Assembly: GCF_051851475.1 (NCBI RefSeq)
Contig: NZ_JBPUSJ010000012.1
Span: forward strand, 62,001 to 126,000
DNA length: 64,000 bases
Direction: 5' to 3'
From: Carboxylicivirga taeanensis
GTDB taxonomy: Bacteria; Bacteroidota; Bacteroidia; Bacteroidales; Marinilabiliaceae
Position numbers and translations under genes: made by a program. Shown here piece by piece: positions 24,304 through 34,132 of the stretch (its first letter is position 1; every line of letters starts with the position of its first letter). A model generated the notes under the pieces. It made no database searches. It was given only the letters and a program-made list of their open reading frames with translations, and was not told the DNA's origin.

Positions 24304-24870
24304 CTAGAAGCGGATAAAATACCCCAGATTGATTGCTCCTTTATAACCAAATCCGATATTTCCGGTTAGCCCCTGTTGTTGGCCCCATCTAAAGCCTAAC
24401 AGGTTTATTTGAAACGTAAGTCCGTTGATATTCATCGACTGGTTCAGTCCGCCTTCATTCCTGATGCGCTCGTAGCCATAGCCAATACTTAGTCCGCTGC
24501 TAAGTTTAAATTTAGGATGCCGCAGATACTCAAAATCAAGTACCGGGGCTATAATAAACGCCGATTTTGTGGAGCGGTATTCAGGGTTCTTAACCGAAAG
24601 TGGCGAATAATAGAATGGAATACTACCTTCACTCACTGTTTTGTCGTACATCAGGTTTATCCCTAGTTTTAGCCAATTGTTGAGGTAGCTGGAGTACTCC
24701 ATATTAAAGGCCCCGAGCACAAAATACTTGCTTTGTCCTTCAAAAGAGCCATCTACCAATTTTTCCAGCTGGTAAAGAGAAAGTGGTGAATAAGTAAGAC
24801 TGAGCTCGGTTGTTTGTGCTTCGGTGCGCAAAAAGGCGCAACAGAAAAGTAGTAGCAGTAGTTTCTTCAT
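24304..24870 (-). CDS. Outer-membrane beta-barrel-like protein, secreted
   Basis: 188 residues. Signal peptide 1-18 (KKLLLLLFCCAFLRTEAQ). The mature part alternates hydrophobic and polar residues in many short strands with frequent Tyr, Gly and Leu, and ends in a terminal Phe (YFIRF), the usual last residue of outer-membrane barrels. No specific family is recognised. It converges with pyrI across the terminator and is probably a single-gene unit. Confidence 0.6.
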   Translation of the reverse strand: MKKLLLLLFCCAFLRTEAQTTELSLTYSPLSLYQLEKLVDGSFEGQSKYFVLGAFNMEYSSYLNNWLKLGINLMYDKTVSEGSIPFYYSPLSVKNPEYRSTKSAFIIAPVLDFEYLRHPKFKLSSGLSIGYGYERIRNEGGLNQSMNINGLTFQINLLGFRWGQQQGLTGNIGFGYKGAINLGYFIRF

Positions 24871-24977
24871 TAGATAAGGGTTGGTTGAATAATTTTTAAT
24901 ATGACAATATATTTAGTGGAAACACTTACCGCATTTGATTTTTTTTTCAAACAATCGTTCAATTCCTAACGGTGATG

Positions 24978-24985
24978 TATCTTTG
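24978..24985 (+). promoter_or_regulatory. Promoter box of the flavin reductase gene
   Basis: TATCTTTG (TAnnTTTG), 17 nt before the ATG. Confidence 0.5.
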
Positions 24986-25002
24986 TTGTAAAAGACGATA
25001 AC

Positions 25003-25593
25003 ATGGCAAAGCAAGACTGGAAGCCGGGCAACATGATTTACCCTTTACCGGCTGTGATGGTAACCGTAGGAAATTCGCCCGAAAACTATAACATTATAAC
25101 TATTGCCTGGACAGGTACTATCTGTTCAGATCCTCCAATGTGCTATATATCGGTACGGAAGGGGCGTCATTCATATCAAATACTGAAAGAAACCGGCGAG
25201 TTTGTAATCAACTTAACCACCAAAGATTTAGCTTATGCAACCGATTGGTGTGGGGTACGTTCGGGCAGGCAGTACAATAAGTTTGAAGAGATGCATTTAA
25301 CGCCGGGCAAAGCCTCTGTGGTAAGTGCTCCGATTATTGAAGAATCACCCATAAACATTGAGTGCAAAGTAAAGGATGTAACCGAACTGGGAACGCACGA
25401 TATGTTTATCGCTGAGGTGGTTAATGTAAAGGCAGATGAGCAATACATTGATGAGAAAACCGGCGCTTTTAGCTTGCAGAAGGCGAAGCCGATCTGCTAC
25501 TCACACGGGCATTATTTCGAGGTGGGGAAGAAGATTGGTAAGTTTGGCCATGCGGTGGAAAAAAAGAAAAAGCGAAACCGAAAAAAGAAATAA
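25003..25593 (+). CDS. Flavin reductase family (FMN-binding split barrel) protein
   Basis: 196 residues. The flavin reductase-like domain spans residues 12-165: PLPAVMVTVGN, NIITIAWTGTICSDPPMCYISVR with the flavin-contacting TSxPP-type loop, and EFVINLTT. Family members reduce or bind FMN and often serve as oxidoreductase components. The last 15 residues are almost all Lys/Arg (KKKKRNRKKK), which is unusual and may be a disordered tail. The start follows a promoter box by 17 nt. Confidence 0.85.
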   Translation: MAKQDWKPGNMIYPLPAVMVTVGNSPENYNIITIAWTGTICSDPPMCYISVRKGRHSYQILKETGEFVINLTTKDLAYATDWCGVRSGRQYNKFEEMHLTPGKASVVSAPIIEESPINIECKVKDVTELGTHDMFIAEVVNVKADEQYIDEKTGAFSLQKAKPICYSHGHYFEVGKKIGKFGHAVEKKKKRNRKKK

Positions 25594-25604
25594 GTACAAA
25601 GTAA

Positions 25605-25635
25605 AAACCCCGGGATGTGCCGGGGTTTGTTTTTC
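25605..25635. terminator. Bidirectional terminator
   Basis: AAACCCCGG, 6-nt loop, CCGGGGTTT then GTTTTT, between the convergent flavin reductase and DUF2807 genes. Confidence 0.85.
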
Positions 25636-26334
25636 TTAGTTGGTTTGTTTCTTTACTTTACCACCTGTATTTTCGCTTATTTCAACTTTTGCAGGGTCGC
25701 CTTTGTAGTGAATAACACCACCTGAACCGGCGGTGGCATTCAATTTTTTAGTGGCTGTTACTTCCATGGTACTGCCAAGCGTGGCTTTTACATAAGCTTC
25801 TTCGCTCTCCAAATCAAAACCAATGTAGGAACCACCGGCACCTATACTAACTTCCTGATATTTTGTTTTGCCAGTGAGCTCAATACGTGAGGTGGAACCA
25901 TTCACATCAAGATTATTTACATCCACATCCAGGGTGACGTTTGATTCGGTGCCTCCGCGCAAACTTAAACTCTCGGCATAAATTGTGTTTTCGGCATCAA
26001 TTGTAGCGCCGGAGCCCGCGTCTATTTCTCTCAGTTGTTTATAAGTAACATACACCTGCACTGCCATGTCCTTATAAATTTTTGTTTTCATTTTAATCTG
26101 CAGCTCACGGTTTTTTAGTTTGGTAATCACATCGGATACTTCAGCATTTTTGATATGCACATCTACCTCTTCCTTATCGCCTTCAATCAGCGTAACATTG
26201 ATGCCTTTCGATGCTTTGACCTTATCGAAAGAGCCCAGTTTTCTGATTTGTGTATAGTCGGGTTCCTGGGCGCTTAAACCACTTACAAAAGCCAATAATA
26301 ATAAGAGTGTGCTAGTTAGTTTCATGTGATGCAT
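25636..26334 (-). CDS. DUF2807 (head GIN domain) secreted protein
   Basis: 232 residues. Signal peptide 1-22 (LLLLAFVSGLSAQ). The mature protein is made of repeated short beta strands with DxxxG/N turns (FDKVKASKGINVTLIEGDKEEVDV, then LSLRGGTESNVTLDVDVNNLDVNGS), the pattern of the DUF2807 beta-solenoid. Such proteins are abundant in Bacteroidota envelopes and are of unknown role. The C-terminus is Lys-rich. Confidence 0.85.
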   Translation of the reverse strand: MHHMKLTSTLLLLLAFVSGLSAQEPDYTQIRKLGSFDKVKASKGINVTLIEGDKEEVDVHIKNAEVSDVITKLKNRELQIKMKTKIYKDMAVQVYVTYKQLREIDAGSGATIDAENTIYAESLSLRGGTESNVTLDVDVNNLDVNGSTSRIELTGKTKYQEVSIGAGGSYIGFDLESEEAYVKATLGSTMEVTATKKLNATAGSGGVIHYKGDPAKVEISENTGGKVKKQTN

Positions 26335-26417
26335 GTATTAAATTTATGATTGTTTTCCATTGTTTTTAACCACTCAATACGAAACCTTGTTCGCAATGTT
26401 AGGGTTTCTTACAAAAA

Positions 26418-29348
26418 CTATGCAAATAAATCGCGAAGCTCGTTTTCTGTCATATCTTTTAGGGGGTTATTGGTAGTTATAAAGGTGTCGGCCAGCTCCA
26501 TTTTTCGTTCCTGTAGCTTGGCAATTTTCTCTTCAATGGTGTCGGCAGCAATAAATTTGTAGACAAATACATTTTTTGTTTGTCCGATGCGGTGGGCACG
26601 ATTAATGGCCTGTGCCTCAGCTGCCGGATTCCACCAGGGGTTGAGCACAAACACGTAATCGGCTTCGATTAGGTTAAGTCCAACACCGCCTGCTTTGAGT
26701 GATATAAGGAAAATGCGGCAATCTTCATTTTCTGTAAAGCTTTTAATGGCCATTTGCCGGTCGGTGGTAGCGCCGGTTAGCTTGGCATATTTGAGCTTTT
26801 GTGCCTTCAGGTCATTTTCGATTAATTCGAGGTCTTTAACAAACGATGAGAAGATCAACACCTTATGGTGCTCGCTGATGACGCTCTTAAGCTTCTCAAA
26901 TATTTGCTCATACTTACCTGATGAGCCTTTATAATTCGTGTCAACCAGTGCGGGGTGATTGGCGATTTGCCTCAGGCGGGTTAAGGCCTGTAGCGCCAGT
27001 ATGGCATTTTTATTGACACCGGTTTGTTCAATTGCTTTCAGCAGCTCGTTGCGGATGCCCGATTTCTCCCGCTCATAAAATTTCTGCTGTTCCTCGGTCA
27101 TGTCACACACCAGAGTTTGCTCGGTTACAGGTGGCAGCTCTTTGGCCACCATTTCTTTTGTACGTCGCAAAATAAAGGGGTTAATCAGTTCCCGTAGCTT
27201 CTGTTCTTTGGCCTCATCCTGCTTTTTTTCGATGGGGCCGGCATAATGGTTTTTAAAGAAGTTGAGATTCCCCAGCAATCCATTATTCACAAAATTCATC
27301 TGAGCCCATAAATCAACCAGCGCATTTTCAATGGGTGTACCGGTCAGTACCAATTTGTAGTCCGATTGAATTTCGCTCACTGCCTGATAGATTTTCGAAC
27401 CCGGGTTTTTTATGTTCTGGCTCTCATCCAATATGGTATAATGAAACCTGTAATCTTTCAGGTACTCAATATCGTTGCGGGCAATGCCATAGGTGGTGAG
27501 AACAATGTGGTAGTGTTTGAGTATTTTGCCTATTTGCTTCGATTTAGTTCTGTTATTGCCTGTATACAGATACACTTTTAGCTTGGGGGCAAACTTAACT
27601 ATTTCATTGGCCCAGTTATGCACCAACGATGTGGGCATTACAATAAGGCTAGGCGGAATAGAGCTTGTGTTGAAGCCCTGCACCGAATCAAACATGCTTA
27701 ACTGGTCCTGCTGAGGTGCTTCCGACGGACTGCTTTCATTACTTTCGTACTGATTGAGCAGTAAAGCAATGGTTTGAATGGTTTTACCCAATCCCATATC
27801 GTCGGCCAGTATGCCTCCAAAGCGGTTGTTATTCAAAACTTTCATCCATTTGAAGCCTTCCAGCTGATAGGAGCGTAGCGTGGCCTGCAGGCCATCGGGC
27901 GACTGGTAGTCGATGCTTCGTTGCTGCAGTTGTGCCATGCGTTTCTGCCATTGTGGCGATACTTCATTTAGCAGTTCCTGATCGAGCAGTTTGTAATGCA
28001 TCTTATCCAACTTCAACTGATCCCCATCGGCTTTGGCAAAATGCATGAGGTCGGCGTATTTGGTAAACCACTCTTCGGGTATGATAAATACCTGCTTATT
28101 GGGTAATACAAATTCGCGTTTCCCTCGCACGATGTGTTGCCTGATGCGCTGAAAGGGAATTTTAAACTCATCAATAATGATTAGCGCTTTTATATCAAAC
28201 CAATCATTGTCTTCGACGTATTGCATGGTCAGTTTTACCTGTCCGCTATAATAGTGGTAATCAAAACCTTGCTGAATAACCTTAATGTTGTTTTTAAGTA
28301 AGGCCTGGGCATTGGTGTTGAGCCATTCAATAATGGCGTGCATCTCGGTGGTGGCGCTCTTACCAGCCGCAGGACGGTACTGGGAGTCGCTGATGTTTTT
28401 AAGACCGAGCTCTTTCAGAACGTCTACTGCTTTGTGTTCGTCTTCTGTTTTGCGCTTGAACCGGTCAAATATATGGTGTCCTTTCAGCTTTCGGTGATTG
28501 ACAAATACAGTTGATTTAGTGCCTGCCAGGTATTCCCTGTCGTCGTACTTAAATTTAAGGGTGAAAACAGGCTGTTGTGCCAAATCGTTTTCTAAAACGA
28601 GGATGGACTGAAGTTGGGCATCTTTATTATTGATAAAAAAACCCTGGGCATGCACTTGAAAGTCGCGCACACAATTTTCAACAAAAGAGGCCATGTAGGC
28701 ATCAACGCTGCGCGGCTGAATAATAAGGTGATTAACCTTTAAGAACGGTTTAAACTTTTTACTATCGATGTTTTGGAAGCGAAACAGCTGGTGGTTGATC
28801 AAAAAAGTACAAGGCGAGGCAGTTAGTTCCAGCACTTCGCGGTTGGTGAGCCCCATCTCTCCATTTTCAGTCCTTATTTTCAGGGTGTACTTGAGGCCGG
28901 TTGGCTCAAGATTGAAATCAAACAAGGGCTGATCGTGCAAGGCTCTTACTTTTATTCTGTCTGACGAATAGATGGAGCTGTAGTTCGGATCTTTAAAATA
29001 AACGGGAATATCGGCCAGGGCAATCACCTCCAGAGCTTTGGTAATTTTATCATCCATTACCGGTCGGATGTGGTCTGTTGTGAACTGTTCTTCCAGCTTA
29101 TCAAAAAACAGCTTCAGATTTTTTTGTTTGGAGAAGCGCTTGAACAAGTTCTGCTCATTAATGCTGACCAGCAGCTTCACTACTTCTTTTTGAGCTGATG
29201 AAAAATCAAACCGCTGCTCATCGATATGCTCAAACGTAGCCTGCTCAATTAATTGCAAGGCCCCGCTGTCATTTTGTTGGGCATAAAAGGGGATAAGGGT
29301 AAAACCAATGCTGCGTTTTTCAGATATAACAGTTACAAATTGCTCCAT
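26418..29348 (-). CDS. SNF2-family DEAD/DEAH-like helicase
   Basis: 976 residues. The Swi2/Snf2 ATPase has motif I GILADDMGLGKT (Lys522), motif II DESQ within ILDESQNIKNPGS, and motif VI AHRIGQTKNVFVYKF near the C-terminus. The helicase C-terminal domain contains LTGATTDRQMAIKSF and SLKAGGVGLNLIEADYV. The first 480 residues are an extra N-terminal region seen in bacterial SNF2 proteins of this length. These proteins move along double-stranded DNA and displace other proteins; no methylase or nuclease neighbour suggests a defence role. It is followed on the same strand by nothing for 80 bp. Confidence 0.9.
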   Translation of the reverse strand: MEQFVTVISEKRSIGFTLIPFYAQQNDSGALQLIEQATFEHIDEQRFDFSSAQKEVVKLLVSINEQNLFKRFSKQKNLKLFFDKLEEQFTTDHIRPVMDDKITKALEVIALADIPVYFKDPNYSSIYSSDRIKVRALHDQPLFDFNLEPTGLKYTLKIRTENGEMGLTNREVLELTASPCTFLINHQLFRFQNIDSKKFKPFLKVNHLIIQPRSVDAYMASFVENCVRDFQVHAQGFFINNKDAQLQSILVLENDLAQQPVFTLKFKYDDREYLAGTKSTVFVNHRKLKGHHIFDRFKRKTEDEHKAVDVLKELGLKNISDSQYRPAAGKSATTEMHAIIEWLNTNAQALLKNNIKVIQQGFDYHYYSGQVKLTMQYVEDNDWFDIKALIIIDEFKIPFQRIRQHIVRGKREFVLPNKQVFIIPEEWFTKYADLMHFAKADGDQLKLDKMHYKLLDQELLNEVSPQWQKRMAQLQQRSIDYQSPDGLQATLRSYQLEGFKWMKVLNNNRFGGILADDMGLGKTIQTIALLLNQYESNESSPSEAPQQDQLSMFDSVQGFNTSSIPPSLIVMPTSLVHNWANEIVKFAPKLKVYLYTGNNRTKSKQIGKILKHYHIVLTTYGIARNDIEYLKDYRFHYTILDESQNIKNPGSKIYQAVSEIQSDYKLVLTGTPIENALVDLWAQMNFVNNGLLGNLNFFKNHYAGPIEKKQDEAKEQKLRELINPFILRRTKEMVAKELPPVTEQTLVCDMTEEQQKFYEREKSGIRNELLKAIEQTGVNKNAILALQALTRLRQIANHPALVDTNYKGSSGKYEQIFEKLKSVISEHHKVLIFSSFVKDLELIENDLKAQKLKYAKLTGATTDRQMAIKSFTENEDCRIFLISLKAGGVGLNLIEADYVFVLNPWWNPAAEAQAINRAHRIGQTKNVFVYKFIAADTIEEKIAKLQERKMELADTFITTNNPLKDMTENELRDLFA

Positions 29349-29514
29349 TACTTTTTAAGCGATTGTTTAATTCCGGCTTCTTTATTCAATTATAGAACCA
29401 ACAAAGATAGTATGATTATTAAAAAGGCCATTGGCAGATCCCGATAAAACAATGCTTCAGGGATCAGGTTTTTGTTACCGGCATATTGGATGCAATGAAA
29501 AAGAGGAGCAATAA

Positions 29515-29539
29515 AAAGGCCGACAAAAAGCCGGCCTTT
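29515..29539 (-). terminator. Terminator of the DUF349 gene
   Basis: AAAGGCCG and CGGCCTTT form a hairpin with a T-run on the minus strand, 26 bp after the stop codon. Confidence 0.8.
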
Positions 29540-29564
29540 AGAACAAGAAGATTACAATCTTGAT

Positions 29565-31475
29565 TTAGTCCATATCTTCAAGCATGTCTAATTTTTTATT
29601 CAAAAGCTTGATGTTGCGTCTGCCGGTTTCAATCTTGTGCTGGAAGTCGCGCACCAAGGCATCTGATTTTTTCGATTTAGCAAAGAAACCAATGTTGTTT
29701 TCCCAAACGGTAATATCATTTTCCAACTGCTTTAGTTTGTTGATGATCTTATTGCGCTCCTGGGTCAGGCGGTCATCGGCACGCTCCGATTTATAGTTTT
29801 CTATTTTATTACGGAATTTCTCAACATTTTTCTCAAACTCATTGAGGTTCAGGCTGTCGAAATATTGATTGATGTGATTTCTGAATTCCTGATTAACACG
29901 GTCTTTGTCCTTAATTGGTACATGGCCTATTGCGTTCCAGCGGTGCTGATAGTCCTGCAGTCTCTGGAAATTGTCTTCCGCATTATCGCTTGGTTCAAAA
30001 ATTTTCACTTCCTCAATTAAGGCCTCTTTTAACTTCAGGTTTTCTTCCTGCGACTCATCTTTCTGACTAAAGAACGCTTTTTTATTCTCAAAAAAGGCAT
30101 CACAGGCACTGCGAAAACGCTTCCAAATGGCATCTGATTGCTTACGTGGAACAGGGCCAATCTTCTTCCAGTCTTTCTGAATACGTATAAAATCTTCGGT
30201 TGTCCGCTTCCAATCGGTACTGTCTTTCATGCTCTCGGCCTGAATGCAGAGCTCAGTTTTCAGCTGCAGGTTTTCGCTTTGTTCCGATTTATAGGATTTA
30301 AAGAACTGTCTTTTGTTGTTAAAGAAAGAATCGCACGCTGAGCGAAAGCGATCATAAATGCGGTTGTTGTCTTTTTTGGGAGCAAAACCTATCGTTTTCC
30401 AGATGGTTTGAAGCTCAATAAGCTCCTTGCTTTTGTTTTCCCAATCTTTGGGCGTGTGCAACTCAAGTGTGGCCAGAGATTCGGCTTTTTCGCACAATTC
30501 TGTTTTGGCCTCCAGGTTTTTCTGCAGCTGGTCTTTTAAGCTCTCAAAATACTCCTGATGACGCTTGTTAATTTTTGAGGTTGCCTCCTTAAAACGAGCC
30601 CAGATATCTTCTTTCTCCTCACGCGGCACAGGGCCTATTTCGCGCCATTGCTCGTGGTATTTCTGCAAGGTTTTAAAGGCTTTTACAATGGTTGGCTCAA
30701 GCAGCAATTTCTCTGCCTTCTCGCACAAATCGATTTTAGCTTCCCGATTCTTTTTTAGATCAAGGTCGCGCAGCTCTTTATTTATTTTTATGTAACTGTA
30801 AAAATTCTCGATGGTATGGTTGTAGGTTTCCCACAAGTCGTGCACACGGTTTTGAGGGATAGAGCCTATGTTGCGCCATTTTTCCTGCAGCTCTCTGAAA
30901 TGCTGAAACGTTTCATTCAGCGATTCCTGTCCGTTAATTAGTTCCTTAATGCCTTCAATAACATCAAGTTTGGCTTGCAGGTTATCGGCTTTTTCTTCTT
31001 CGAGGCGTTTGTTAAACTCGGCTTTTCGCGCCTTAAATTCTTTCAGCAGGTCTTTTAGGCTGAGTTCGAGCTCGTCGTCAGGCGCCGTGAAATTTTCTTC
31101 TAACTCGCCAGACTCAATAAACTTACGCTTAAGATCCTCAATTTCGGCAGAGTGTTTCTTGTAGAAAGCTGATTTAATAGCTTCAACTTCCTCTTTAATG
31201 TGTTCAACCGGGAAATTTTTAAGCACTTGCTTGAGGCGTTTAACCAACTCCTCTTTGGTCAGCATGATGTGGTCAACTGCTTCCAGTTTTGGGGACTCAT
31301 CATCATTACTTGCCGGCGTAGCTTCGGCAGGCTTGTTTATTTCCGGAGTATCTTCATTGGTTGGAGTAGGCACCTCATTGTCGGGTGTGTTGCTTGCAGG
31401 CGTATTTTCAGCTTGATTGTCTGAATTCAAACCTGCACCATCGTTGGTCGGTTTGTTTAGGTCTTGTGCTTCCAT
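29565..31475 (-). CDS. DUF349 repeat protein
   Basis: 636 residues, highly charged and helical. Residues 1-70 are an acidic, Pro/Glu/Asn-rich disordered leader. Five DUF349 repeats of about 70 residues are marked by the W-x-x-I-G motif: WRNIGSIPQ, WREIGPVPR, WKTIGFAPKK, WKKIGPVPR, WNAIGHVPI. The last 100 residues form a long coiled coil. DUF349 proteins are widespread in Bacteroidota and Actinobacteria; the function is unknown. Neither membrane segment nor signal peptide is present. Confidence 0.88.
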   Translation of the reverse strand: MEAQDLNKPTNDGAGLNSDNQAENTPASNTPDNEVPTPTNEDTPEINKPAEATPASNDDESPKLEAVDHIMLTKEELVKRLKQVLKNFPVEHIKEEVEAIKSAFYKKHSAEIEDLKRKFIESGELEENFTAPDDELELSLKDLLKEFKARKAEFNKRLEEEKADNLQAKLDVIEGIKELINGQESLNETFQHFRELQEKWRNIGSIPQNRVHDLWETYNHTIENFYSYIKINKELRDLDLKKNREAKIDLCEKAEKLLLEPTIVKAFKTLQKYHEQWREIGPVPREEKEDIWARFKEATSKINKRHQEYFESLKDQLQKNLEAKTELCEKAESLATLELHTPKDWENKSKELIELQTIWKTIGFAPKKDNNRIYDRFRSACDSFFNNKRQFFKSYKSEQSENLQLKTELCIQAESMKDSTDWKRTTEDFIRIQKDWKKIGPVPRKQSDAIWKRFRSACDAFFENKKAFFSQKDESQEENLKLKEALIEEVKIFEPSDNAEDNFQRLQDYQHRWNAIGHVPIKDKDRVNQEFRNHINQYFDSLNLNEFEKNVEKFRNKIENYKSERADDRLTQERNKIINKLKQLENDITVWENNIGFFAKSKKSDALVRDFQHKIETGRRNIKLLNKKLDMLEDMD

Positions 31476-31819
31476 AAGCTTTTGAGTTCTTTATTCTGGC
31501 CTAAGGTATGCTCCTTAGTGTCAATTTATTTTACGAATATATTGTAAATCGGGCAATAGGCAAATTTTTTGCCTTAAAAAGACGCATTTGCAAGTCATTA
31601 GAAGCTGACAATGATTTCCTCATTGAACCTTCAGATATTCAAACATCAGCGCTGTAATTGTAAGCGAATGGCGTGCTGTTGCGTTTGCCTGGCCCATGGA
31701 GTAAACGGTTTGATACAGTATCTCTTCCACCTGATAGGTCTTACAATTGAAAAAAATAGCCTGAAATGTTTATTCCAGGCTATTGAGGTATTAAATTGTA
31801 AGTGGTGTTCACTATTTAT
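31476..31819. other. Intergenic stretch with a terminator and an unexplained open frame
   Basis: Between the DUF349 gene start and the SnoaL-like gene end. Besides the terminator at 31755-31784, the minus strand is open from 31769 to the stop at 31620 (49 codons) and encodes a stretch ending TALMFEYLKVQ with a plausible amphipathic pattern. It has no good start codon (first Met leaves 26 residues), so it is at best a gene remnant. Confidence 0.35.
31755..31784 (-). terminator. Terminator of the SnoaL-like lipoprotein gene
   Basis: Minus-strand hairpin AATAGCCTG/CAGGCTATT followed by TTTTT, 36 bp after the stop codon. Confidence 0.8.
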
Positions 31820-32853
31820 CTATTCCGGACTAACGTAAGTCGGGTCAACCGCACTGCGATAGTAGTGGCGGAAACCGAGTACCGCATCAGTTAGTTCAGG
31901 CACTCCCAGCATAACATCTCCTTCGGTGTAATAATCTCTGGAGTAATAGGTTTGCGTGGTACCTTCAACAAACTTAACAATAGACATGCCCGGAGCACTA
32001 AAAGGAGCGCCGTTAAACTCTCCACTCATGGTCCAGGTGGCCATATAAATGTCATCTACTATGGTTTCATCCTCAACAATGGTATACAAGTTGGAAGATC
32101 CGGTAAACAGACGCGCCAGAAATTGAGCCATGGTTTCGGGGCCATTTATGTCAACAATAGGGTCGTGGTATTCATAGTTATCCGTCAGATATGGAAGCAC
32201 GTCAGACCAGTTTTCGGCATTTATTTCAACCAGCTGGCGACCAACCTGCAACTGGCTGGTAGCTAGTTCATTTTTCAGCTGCATTTGTGTTATCTCTGAG
32301 TTTTGGGATTCAGAGGGGAACGGGCAGTCAAAGGTGGGATCGACGGCACACCTGTAGTAGGTTCTGAAACCTGCGATAGCTTCATCCAAGCCGGGGATGG
32401 TGGCCATAATATCGCCTTCTGAATAGTAGTCGCGCTGATAGTACACTTGTGTAGAATTGGGGCGAAACTTAAAATAGAGATGCCCTTGGCCTGATAGGGT
32501 ACATCCAGAAAATCCCTGCTCATAATCCATGTTGCTGAATAGATGTCGCCAATGAGGGTTTCGTCCTCAATAGTAGTAACCAGGTTGGGCGAGGCTTCTA
32601 TGATTAGCTGGTTGAGGAAGGCCGTCATGTTTTCAATTCCTTCGATATCAACAATGGGGTCGTGGTACTCGATGTCGTCAGTGTAGTAGGGCAGAACTTC
32701 ATCGACATTGGGTGCCTGCACTTCGAGCAAGGCGCGTCCAATTTCGAGACGCTGCTGGTGGAGCGGCGGTGAACTGTCGTTTGAGCAGCTCTGAGCTGCC
32801 AGAATAATGATGCTGCCGGTGAGCATCTTGAATGCATGGATAAACTTTCTCAT
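31820..32853 (-). pseudogene. Two-domain SnoaL/NTF2-like lipoprotein, interrupted by a frameshift
   Basis: Two overlapping frames encode one protein. The first (from ATG 32853; a longer frame reaches 32898) gives a lipoprotein signal ending AAQSC and a first domain. The second gives the rest of domain 1 and a whole second domain. The domains are an internal duplication: YHDPIVDIEG and YHDPIVDING, IEDETLIGDIYSATWIMS and VEDETIVDDIYMATWTMS, RDYYSEGDIM and RDYYTEGDVM. Comparing them places the break at 32469-32470, where one T (plus strand) is missing in the run CTT; restoring it joins ISIL to KFRPNSTQVYYQ. The intact product would have 344 residues. SnoaL-like folds act as enzymes or ligand binders. 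A true mutation and a sequencing error are both possible. Confidence 0.85.
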
Positions 32854-33102
32854 GGATATAACCTCTTTAATGGTTTGATTAATTGATTTAATACACACTA
32901 TTTTTACTATAACAGGTAAATAGTTAGTTCCTTGTAATTTAGTACATGTGTTAATGAATGTAAATTATTCAGCCAATAAAATGGTAAGAAATAGCCGAAT
33001 GAGCATTTAACAGGTGCACATTAATTAGCACTTAAGTAACGCTTTTGCTTGTTCAGGTGTTTAAAGTTGGGCCCGATGCACCGTGTACTACCTACTTATT
33101 TC

Positions 33103-33110
33103 TATCTTTG
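33103..33110 (+). promoter_or_regulatory. Promoter box of trmD
   Basis: TATCTTTG (TAnnTTTG), 20 nt before ATG 33130. It supports that start over the upstream in-frame codons. Confidence 0.6.
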
Positions 33111-33129
33111 CGAAAAATCAGAATTCATC

Positions 33130-33807
33130 ATGCGCATAGATATATTGACACTTTTCCCGGAGATGTTTGAAGGGCCATTGACCCAATCAATTATGAAACG
33201 TGCCGTTGACAAGGGCTTGGTAGAGATGCATTTTCATGATATCCGCGATTATACCATGGATAAGCATAAAAAAGTGGATGATTATGCTTTTGGGGGAGGC
33301 GCCGGCATGGTGATGACCATTCAGCCCATCGCCGATCTGATTGATAAACTGAAAGCTGAAAGAGCGTATGAGCATGTTATTTACATGACACCCGACGGTC
33401 AGCGTTTTGAACAACGCATTGCCAATACCTTGTCGCTATGTGGAAACATCATGATTTTATGTGGCCATTATAAGGGAGTCGATCAGCGCATACGCGATCA
33501 CTATGTGACCATGGAACTATCCATTGGCGATTATGTGCTGACTGGCGGTGAGCTGGCTGCTGCTGTGGTGAGTGATGCCATTATTCGCCTCATACCGGGC
33601 GTGATGTCGGACGAAACATCAGCTTTGACTGACAGTTTTCAGGATGGGCTACTATCGCCTCCTGTATACACCCGCCCGGCTGATTACAATGGCTGGAAGG
33701 TGCCGGAAGTGCTGCTAAGCGGTAACCAGGCCAAGATTGATGAATGGCGCGAGCAACAAGCCTATGAACGCACGAAGCAGATACGTCCTGATTTGTTGGA
33801 GGAGTAG
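33130..33807 (+). CDS. trmD: tRNA (guanine-N1)-methyltransferase
   Basis: 225 residues from ATG 33130. TrmD methylates G37 of tRNAs with SAM and prevents frameshifting. The family start MRIDILTLFPEMFEGPL decides the start; the upstream in-frame extension would lie across the promoter box. The SAM-binding trefoil-knot region is complete: DDYAFGGGAGMVM, ILCGHYKGVDQRI, ELSIGDYVLTGGELAA. The gene is isolated; rimM, rpsP and rplS are not adjacent. Confidence 0.97.
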   Translation: MRIDILTLFPEMFEGPLTQSIMKRAVDKGLVEMHFHDIRDYTMDKHKKVDDYAFGGGAGMVMTIQPIADLIDKLKAERAYEHVIYMTPDGQRFEQRIANTLSLCGNIMILCGHYKGVDQRIRDHYVTMELSIGDYVLTGGELAAAVVSDAIIRLIPGVMSDETSALTDSFQDGLLSPPVYTRPADYNGWKVPEVLLSGNQAKIDEWREQQAYERTKQIRPDLLEE

Positions 33808-33835
33808 CGTTAGATTCGTTCCTTTTGAATAAAGC

Positions 33836-33953
33836 GGCCCCACGCTCGGCGTAGTGTTCCACTTCGTCGTATAAGCTTTGCTTTTAACAGTTAACCGTTA
33901 GGTAGTAACAGACTACATGGCAGATAAAGCGAAGTTACAAACTTCGCTTAGCG
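33836..33953 (+). repeat. 118-bp intergenic repeat, copy 1
   Basis: Direct repeat of 34715-34832 with about nine differences. It contains the near-palindrome AACAGTTAACCGTT and the hairpin AGCGAAGTT-aca-AACTTCGCT. It begins 28 bp after the trmD stop. No coding potential is seen. Confidence 0.85.
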
Positions 33954-34104
33954 TGGATGGACGTAATAAAACATTACCACGCAAAGGGATTCGTGCTGAA
34001 ACGGGGTGATGCTTCATTAAATTGCTTGTTTATTTAGAATTATTTTAGACAGGTAAAAATTTGCATTTGACAATTTCGGTCGTATTTTTATCAAAATAAA
34101 AAAA

Positions 34105-34124
34105 CGCCGGATGGGGGTCCGGCG
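34105..34124 (-). terminator. Terminator of the 36-residue peptide gene
   Basis: CGCCGGA/TCCGGCG hairpin with a 6-nt loop, followed on the minus strand by eight T, 9 bp after the stop codon. Confidence 0.85.
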
Positions 34125-34132
34125 CTTAAAAA

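Noticed and set aside
26418..29348. SNF2 helicase as part of a defence system
   Set aside because: No methylase, nuclease or other defence gene is adjacent; the neighbours are ordinary conserved Bacteroidota genes.
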